Assembly: GCA_024762475.1 (NCBI GenBank)
Contig: JANTHJ010000009.1
Location: 1 to 56,445 of the forward strand
Source of the DNA: Chromatiales bacterium
GTDB lineage: Bacteria > Pseudomonadota > Gammaproteobacteria > Chromatiales > Chromatiaceae
Length of the DNA stretch: 56,445 nt
Direction of reading: 5' to 3'
Shown: piece after piece, positions 52,372 to 56,445 of the stretch
Position numbering within the stretch: position 1 is the stretch's first letter
Layout: every line of letters starts with the position of its first letter
Notes under the pieces: generated by a model
Seen by the model: the letters and a program-made list of their open reading frames with translations, nothing else
Told to the model about the DNA's origin: nothing
Databases searched by the model: none
Position numbers and translations under genes: made by a program

Positions 52372-54521
52372 CAGATATGGATCTCGTCGAGCATCAGCCG
52401 CCGCAGGCGGTGCAGCAGCCGAGTACCCAGCGGGAGCGGCGCATGGGTCAGGCGCAGGCTGGCGCGCATGCCGGCCGGCCAGTCGCCGGTACCCTCGGGC
52501 AGCCGCACCTCGATCAGGTAGACCGGCCGGGCGGCGAGGAAGGTGCCCTCGCCGTCCGGCACGGCGGCGATGCTCCCGCCGTTGGCCGCGGCCAGCGCCG
52601 GACTGGGCAGGCGCTCCACCGCTCCGGGTATCAGCCGCAGGCCCGCCGCCTTCACCACCGGCGCGGCATCCCGCCAGGGCCTCACCTGCACCGCCATCCC
52701 CTGGTCGCGCACCAGCCCGATACGGTCCTGCTCGATCGCCGCGACCACCGTGGGCCGATAGTGCTCGGCCTGTACGAAGCCGATGGGCTCGCCCTTGGCG
52801 AAGAAGCGCCCCGGCAGCGGATCGCTGCGTCCCACCACGAAGCGCCCACCCAGTGGCGCACGCACTGTGAGGCGACGCTGCTCCTCCCGCAGCGCGGCCA
52901 GTTCGCGGCGCGTCGAGGCGACCTTGTCCTCGGCCAGGCGGCGCTCGACCGGATCATCGAGGAGGTGGCTGTCCACATAGGCCTGGAACTCGCGTAGCCT
53001 GGCCTCCACCTCGCGCACACTCGCGTCCAGCTCACCCCGGTCACAGCGCACCAACACCTGGCCCTTGCGGACCCGCTGTCCGGGGGTCACGGCCGCCTCG
53101 CTCACCAGGCAGTCCGCGCCGGCCAGCAGACGTGATTCCTCCGGTACCTGGACCACCCCTTCGGCCTCGCTGTAGCCGCCGAGGGGCACCAGGAACAGGG
53201 CGGCCACGACCGCACCGACCGGCGTCCCCAGCCGGATCAGGGCCCCCAGCGCCTGACCGCTGCCGTCCGCCTCCAGCCACAGACGCTTCACCCCGCGCCC
53301 GAGCGGCAGCACCAACTGGGTAACCACCGCCCAAAGCGCCACCACGGCGCCGGCCACCGGCGACAGCCGGCTGGCCAGGAGCACCAGGCCGCACAATATG
53401 GCCACCCAATAGGTCAGAGAGAGCGCCCCGTACAACGCCAGCCATCGCGCCTCGCCGCGGTCGCGGGCCGCAGGATGCGCCACCTCGAGACCGGCCAGGC
53501 GCTGCAGCCACTGCGCGTAATAGCGCCGCGACCGCTGCCACAGATCCGGTATCTCCAGCAGGTCCGCCAGCACGTAATAGGCATCGAAGCGCATCAGTGG
53601 ATTGCCGTTGAACAGCAGACTCGAAACCCCGCCGATCAGCATCACCGAGAACAGCACATCGCGCAGCAGACCCGGCTCGGTGTTCAGCCAGGCCAGCAGT
53701 GCCAGCGCGGCCAGGCCCAGTTCCGCAGCCACCCCGGCGGCAGCCACCCCGGCGCGCTGCCACTTGTCCGGAAAGGTGCCGGCGGCCTTGCCGTCCACAT
53801 AGGGCACCGGCATCAGCACCAGCAGGGCGACGCCCAGTTCGTGCACCTCGCCGCCCCAGCGCCGGATCAGCAGGCCATGCGCCAGCTCGTGCAGCAACTT
53901 CATCAGGGGATACACCGTGAGCATCAGCAGCAGATGACGGGGCTCGCTCATCGAGGCCAGCGGCTGGGCGCGCAGTTCGTCCCAATGGACCCCGGCGAGC
54001 GCCAGCCCGAGTGTCACCAGCAACAACCAGATGACCAGACCGGGCCGTCCCAGCAACGGGCCGAGCCTTGGCGCCAGGCGCGCCAGCAGGCGGTCCGGAT
54101 CATACAGCGGCAGGCGAATCATCAGCGGATTGAGGGCCTTGCCCTGGCGGGTCCGCCGCTCCTCTCGCCGCCGACGCTGCAGCAACACCTCGAAGTCGGA
54201 GCTGACGTCCACCTCGAGCAGGTTGCGGGCATGCAGACGATCGAGGATGTCGATCACCTGCTCCTGGGTGGGTGCCTCGTCGCCGAGGCGCTCGTTCGCC
54301 AGCTCCCAGGCCTCCTGCACCTTGCGGCGGCCATTGAGCAATCCAACGAAGCCATAGGCCGCCTCGTTGAGGCGATGGTGGTTACCGCTCGCGCGGTCGT
54401 CCAGCACATACCAGGTGGCACCCCGGTAGCGATGCTTGTGCACCCCCAGGTGCGAGCGCAGTCGCGGGGTCAGGGCGGCGACCTGGAACCAATGGGGACT
54501 GAAGATGCTCTCGCTGTGCAT
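52371..54521 (-). CDS. Membrane protein: M50 site-2-protease domain fused to HlyD-type adaptor domain
   Basis: 716 residues. Residues 45-110 look like a PqqD-type helical domain (LNEAAYGFVGLLNGRRKVQE). Residues 150-450 hold several membrane helices with the M50 metal site HELAHG near residue 212 and the second motif LLFNGNPLMRFDAYY. Residues 455-700 are a HlyD-type barrel and coiled coil (ECDRGELD region; VREVEARLREFQAYVDSHLL). Such fusions accompany export of large surface proteins or modified peptides. Lies 6 bp from the GAF-HlyD gene and overlaps the SecA-like gene. Confidence 0.85.
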   Translation of the reverse strand: MHSESIFSPHWFQVAALTPRLRSHLGVHKHRYRGATWYVLDDRASGNHHRLNEAAYGFVGLLNGRRKVQEAWELANERLGDEAPTQEQVIDILDRLHARNLLEVDVSSDFEVLLQRRRREERRTRQGKALNPLMIRLPLYDPDRLLARLAPRLGPLLGRPGLVIWLLLVTLGLALAGVHWDELRAQPLASMSEPRHLLLMLTVYPLMKLLHELAHGLLIRRWGGEVHELGVALLVLMPVPYVDGKAAGTFPDKWQRAGVAAAGVAAELGLAALALLAWLNTEPGLLRDVLFSVMLIGGVSSLLFNGNPLMRFDAYYVLADLLEIPDLWQRSRRYYAQWLQRLAGLEVAHPAARDRGEARWLALYGALSLTYWVAILCGLVLLASRLSPVAGAVVALWAVVTQLVLPLGRGVKRLWLEADGSGQALGALIRLGTPVGAVVAALFLVPLGGYSEAEGVVQVPEESRLLAGADCLVSEAAVTPGQRVRKGQVLVRCDRGELDASVREVEARLREFQAYVDSHLLDDPVERRLAEDKVASTRRELAALREEQRRLTVRAPLGGRFVVGRSDPLPGRFFAKGEPIGFVQAEHYRPTVVAAIEQDRIGLVRDQGMAVQVRPWRDAAPVVKAAGLRLIPGAVERLPSPALAAANGGSIAAVPDGEGTFLAARPVYLIEVRLPEGTGDWPAGMRASLRLTHAPLPLGTRLLHRLRRLMLDEIHI

Positions 54522-54527
54522 CGGCGA

Positions 54528-55919
54528 TCACCACCCCAGGGCCCAAAGCTGGCGCCGACCCCAATCCACCACGCGGTGGGTCAGCAGCCACGCCAGCGAG
54601 CGCTGGCCGGCATCCAGCCGGGCCACCCCCGTCATGCCCGGTCGAAGCCCGTCGGGTGGCGACAACAGATCGGCCTCGACCCGGAACCGGTTGCGCCCCT
54701 CTTCGATACTCGATACCGGGGTGAGGCGAGCCACCCGTACGCTCAGCTCGGTCTCGGGCAGGGCGTTCAATACCAGCGCGCCCCGCTGCCCCACCTGTAC
54801 CGCGCCGATGTCCCATTCGTCCACCTGCAGCACCACCCGGTAACTGTCCAGCGGGGCGACACGAAACAGGGTCTCGCCCCGGTCCACCGGCGCGCCGATC
54901 GCCTGGCTCAGATCGCCGCTGACCACATAACCGGTCACCGGGGCCACCAGGTGGGTGCGCGCGATCTGCTCGGCGAGCAACGCCAGCCTGGCACGGGTCT
55001 GCTCCGCGCGCGCCTTGAAGATCGCGGTTCGGGCGCGGTCGTGGCCCGCCAGGGCGCGGCGGTATTCGCGTTGGATCTGCTGTAGCTCGCCTCGCAGCTT
55101 GTCGCGCTCCAGCTCCAGCTCGCGACGATCCAGGCTGGCCAGCTCCTCGCCCTCGGCCACCCGGTCGCCGGCACGGTATCGGGCAGATGCGACAAAGCCG
55201 TGCAGGGGGGCGACCACCGTGCGCTGCTGTTCGGGTTCCAGCAGCACCCCGGCGCTCACCCGGTAGTCCCCCGGGATGGTCACCAGACCATAGACTGCCA
55301 GGATCAGCAGTACCGCCACCGCGGCTGCGGCCAGCGCCGGGCGTACCGAGAACCACCGGGCCAGGCGTTGACGCAGCGCATGCCAGGGCCGCTCGGCCTC
55401 GTAGCGGGCGGCCAGCAGGGGGCCGACCAGGGTCGCCAGGTGCTGCAATCCAGCGAAGTCGACCGCCGGCGGCGTCTCCCATTCCAGGGTCAGGGCCCCG
55501 AAGGGCCGGCCCCGATCCAGCAGGGGCAGGGTACAGACCTGGGACAGACCCTGCTGCCGCGCGTAGGCATGGTGCTGCTGAGAAATGGCCGGGGGTAGTG
55601 CCTCGGGCTCGGGCCAGGCCACCGTCTGCAACGGGTCGAGCGCCTCGTCCATCAGGGCGCCCATCTGGGTACCGGTTTCGCTCCGGTCCTCGGCCCCAAT
55701 GGCATGTGACAGGGCCACCAGCCGGCACCCACCCCGCCGCCTGACCCCAACGGCCACCCGGGAGCAGCCCTGCGCCAGGGCGAGCCGGCTGGCCAGTGCG
55801 GTCGCCGCTTGCTCGAAGGTCTGTGCCTCGAGAACGACAGCGGCCATCTCCAGGGCCAGCCGTCCCGGGGGATCATTGCTTTCTGGCGGCGCAGAGGTTT
55901 GTTGTTTCAGGCCTTGCAT
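54528..55919 (-). CDS. GAF domain - membrane helix - HlyD-type adaptor protein
   Basis: 463 residues. Residues 20-165 resemble a GAF domain (LEMAAVVLEAQTFEQAATAL, GLSQVCTLPLLDRGRPFGAL). A membrane helix follows near 190-212 (AAAVAVLLILAVYGLV), then a periplasmic HlyD-like half: EQQRTVVAPLHGFVASARYR, a coiled coil, and HLVAPVTGYVVSGDLSQAIG. A cytoplasmic sensor fused to an export adaptor is unusual. It is the first gene of the leftward export operon. Confidence 0.85.
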   Translation of the reverse strand: MQGLKQQTSAPPESNDPPGRLALEMAAVVLEAQTFEQAATALASRLALAQGCSRVAVGVRRRGGCRLVALSHAIGAEDRSETGTQMGALMDEALDPLQTVAWPEPEALPPAISQQHHAYARQQGLSQVCTLPLLDRGRPFGALTLEWETPPAVDFAGLQHLATLVGPLLAARYEAERPWHALRQRLARWFSVRPALAAAAVAVLLILAVYGLVTIPGDYRVSAGVLLEPEQQRTVVAPLHGFVASARYRAGDRVAEGEELASLDRRELELERDKLRGELQQIQREYRRALAGHDRARTAIFKARAEQTRARLALLAEQIARTHLVAPVTGYVVSGDLSQAIGAPVDRGETLFRVAPLDSYRVVLQVDEWDIGAVQVGQRGALVLNALPETELSVRVARLTPVSSIEEGRNRFRVEADLLSPPDGLRPGMTGVARLDAGQRSLAWLLTHRVVDWGRRQLWALGW

Positions 55920-56011
55920 GGCGGGGTCGCGGGCTCCTGCCTTTGATATGGATGTCGCCCGGTCGCTTTTCGGCCAGGCGTGATATCTGCCCCCTTAGGG
56001 AAGCTCCAATT

Positions 56012-56120
56012 AATCCCTCCCCCGCTTGCGGGGGAAGGTTAGGAGGGGGGTAAACCGTTGTTTGGACTCCCCCTCCCCGCCTCCCCCGCTTGCAGGGGAG
56101 GTGAAAAATCGGATTTTTCA
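56012..56120. repeat. C/G-rich palindromic repeat, family C (copy 2)
   Basis: Has the same order of motifs as 22953-23080: CCCTCCCCCGCTTGCGGGGG, AGGAGGGGGGTAAACCGTTG, CTCCCCCGCTTGCAGGGGAG and a GGATTTTTCAG end. Just before it, GGGAAGCTCCAATTAA (55998-56013) resembles the end of the family B MITE. The rest of 55920-56299 is the divergent promoter region. Confidence 0.7.
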
Positions 56121-56299
56121 GCCTCCTTAGCGGCCAATGGCCACGGAACTTTACCGGCGAGCGGCGGCCGGTTTTCGGAATCACAGAAGACTCGCGTTCC
56201 TCAAATCCACTCCGGATTCCCAGGATTCCGAGACGCGACTCAAGGTTTCCCTGGCGCGCCCGATAGCAACACCGATATAAACCGGAAAGAGCAACAATC

Positions 56300-56445
56300 A
56301 TGCGTGGTCCAGGACTGACCTTATGCCTTTTCATATTAACTGGCGTGGCCGCAGCGGAGCCGGCCTTCGCTGAAGAACAGCAGCTCGACTGCCTGATCGA
56401 GCCCTACCAGACCATAGAGGTCGGCACGCCGGTATCGGGCGTGGT
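56300..56445 (+). CDS. HlyD-type periplasmic adaptor, N-terminal part (cut by window edge)
   Basis: The first 48 residues are visible: a signal peptide (MRGPGLTLCLFILTGVAAAE, cut near AFAEE), then LDCLIEPYQTIEVGTPVSGV, which looks like the first strand of a membrane-fusion barrel. It diverges from the GAF-HlyD gene and is likely part of the same export locus. Confidence 0.65.
   Translation, partial: MRGPGLTLCLFILTGVAAAEPAFAEEQQLDCLIEPYQTIEVGTPVSGV

Noticed and set aside
50395-52521. 708-codon plus-strand frame opposite the SecA-like gene
   Set aside because: SecA-like motifs on the other strand are complete; this frame has shadow composition only.

Overview
The window suggests a GC-rich, sulfur-oxidising gammaproteobacterium. 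The left edge carries the start of dsrA (reverse-type dissimilatory sulfite reductase), with a DsrC-family protein nearby. The rest encodes ABC-fed urea and nitrate assimilation, c- and b-type cytochromes, an aerobic class Ia ribonucleotide reductase and an envelope export locus. No rRNA, tRNA, CRISPR array, transposase or phage gene was found.

Layout. (1) 1-4.4 kb: dsrA diverges from a TauD-like oxygenase, two unrecognised proteins, an orphan Cas6/Cmx6-like RNase and a DsrC paralogue with no cysteine. (2) 4.4-15.4 kb: one leftward urea block, urtABCDE, a small membrane protein, then ureDAB-CEFG. (3) 15.5-23 kb: mixed genes, namely two 2OG-Fe(II) oxygenases, a degenerate receiver, a SulP anion transporter, a b-type cytochrome, a YadGH-like ABC exporter and hypothetical proteins. 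(4) 23.1-41.7 kb, all leftward: nitrate uptake and reduction (nrtA, nrtB, an nrtC-type fusion, nirB, nirD, nasA), the antiterminator NasT, pckA, a globin, a Tll0287-like haem protein, an 11-haem cytochrome, and a NirB-like flavoprotein fused to a di-haem membrane domain. (5) 42-50.2 kb: a candidate structured RNA, a CHAD protein, a protein built of 11-residue repeats, nrdA, nrdB, a degenerate R2 paralogue and a zinc-ribbon protein. (6) 50.4-56.4 kb: a SecA-like ATPase, an M50/HlyD membrane protein and a GAF-HlyD adaptor, divergent from a second adaptor cut by the right edge.

Regulation readable from the DNA. Three sigma-54 (-24/-12) promoters precede urtA, nrtA and the NirB-like membrane flavoprotein. 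Each has NtrC-like sites about 100-140 bp upstream of the expected start. The nrtA leader also carries two adjacent hexaloop hairpins (A at loop position 1, G at position 4), the second overlapping an intrinsic terminator. That is the expected RNA target of the NasT encoded next door. The nrdA promoter region has a pair of NrdR boxes and three DnaA-box-like sites.

Several families of small palindromic repeats are scattered through the window. Members of one family sit between genes of the same operon (ureB|ureC, nirB|nirD, nrdA|nrdB, and before the Cas6-like gene). The strongest candidates for undescribed biology are the sigma-54-driven flavo-b-haem/11-haem/Tll0287/globin module, the SecA-like/M50-HlyD/GAF-HlyD export locus, the orphan Cas6 next to dsr, and the R2 pseudo-enzyme.
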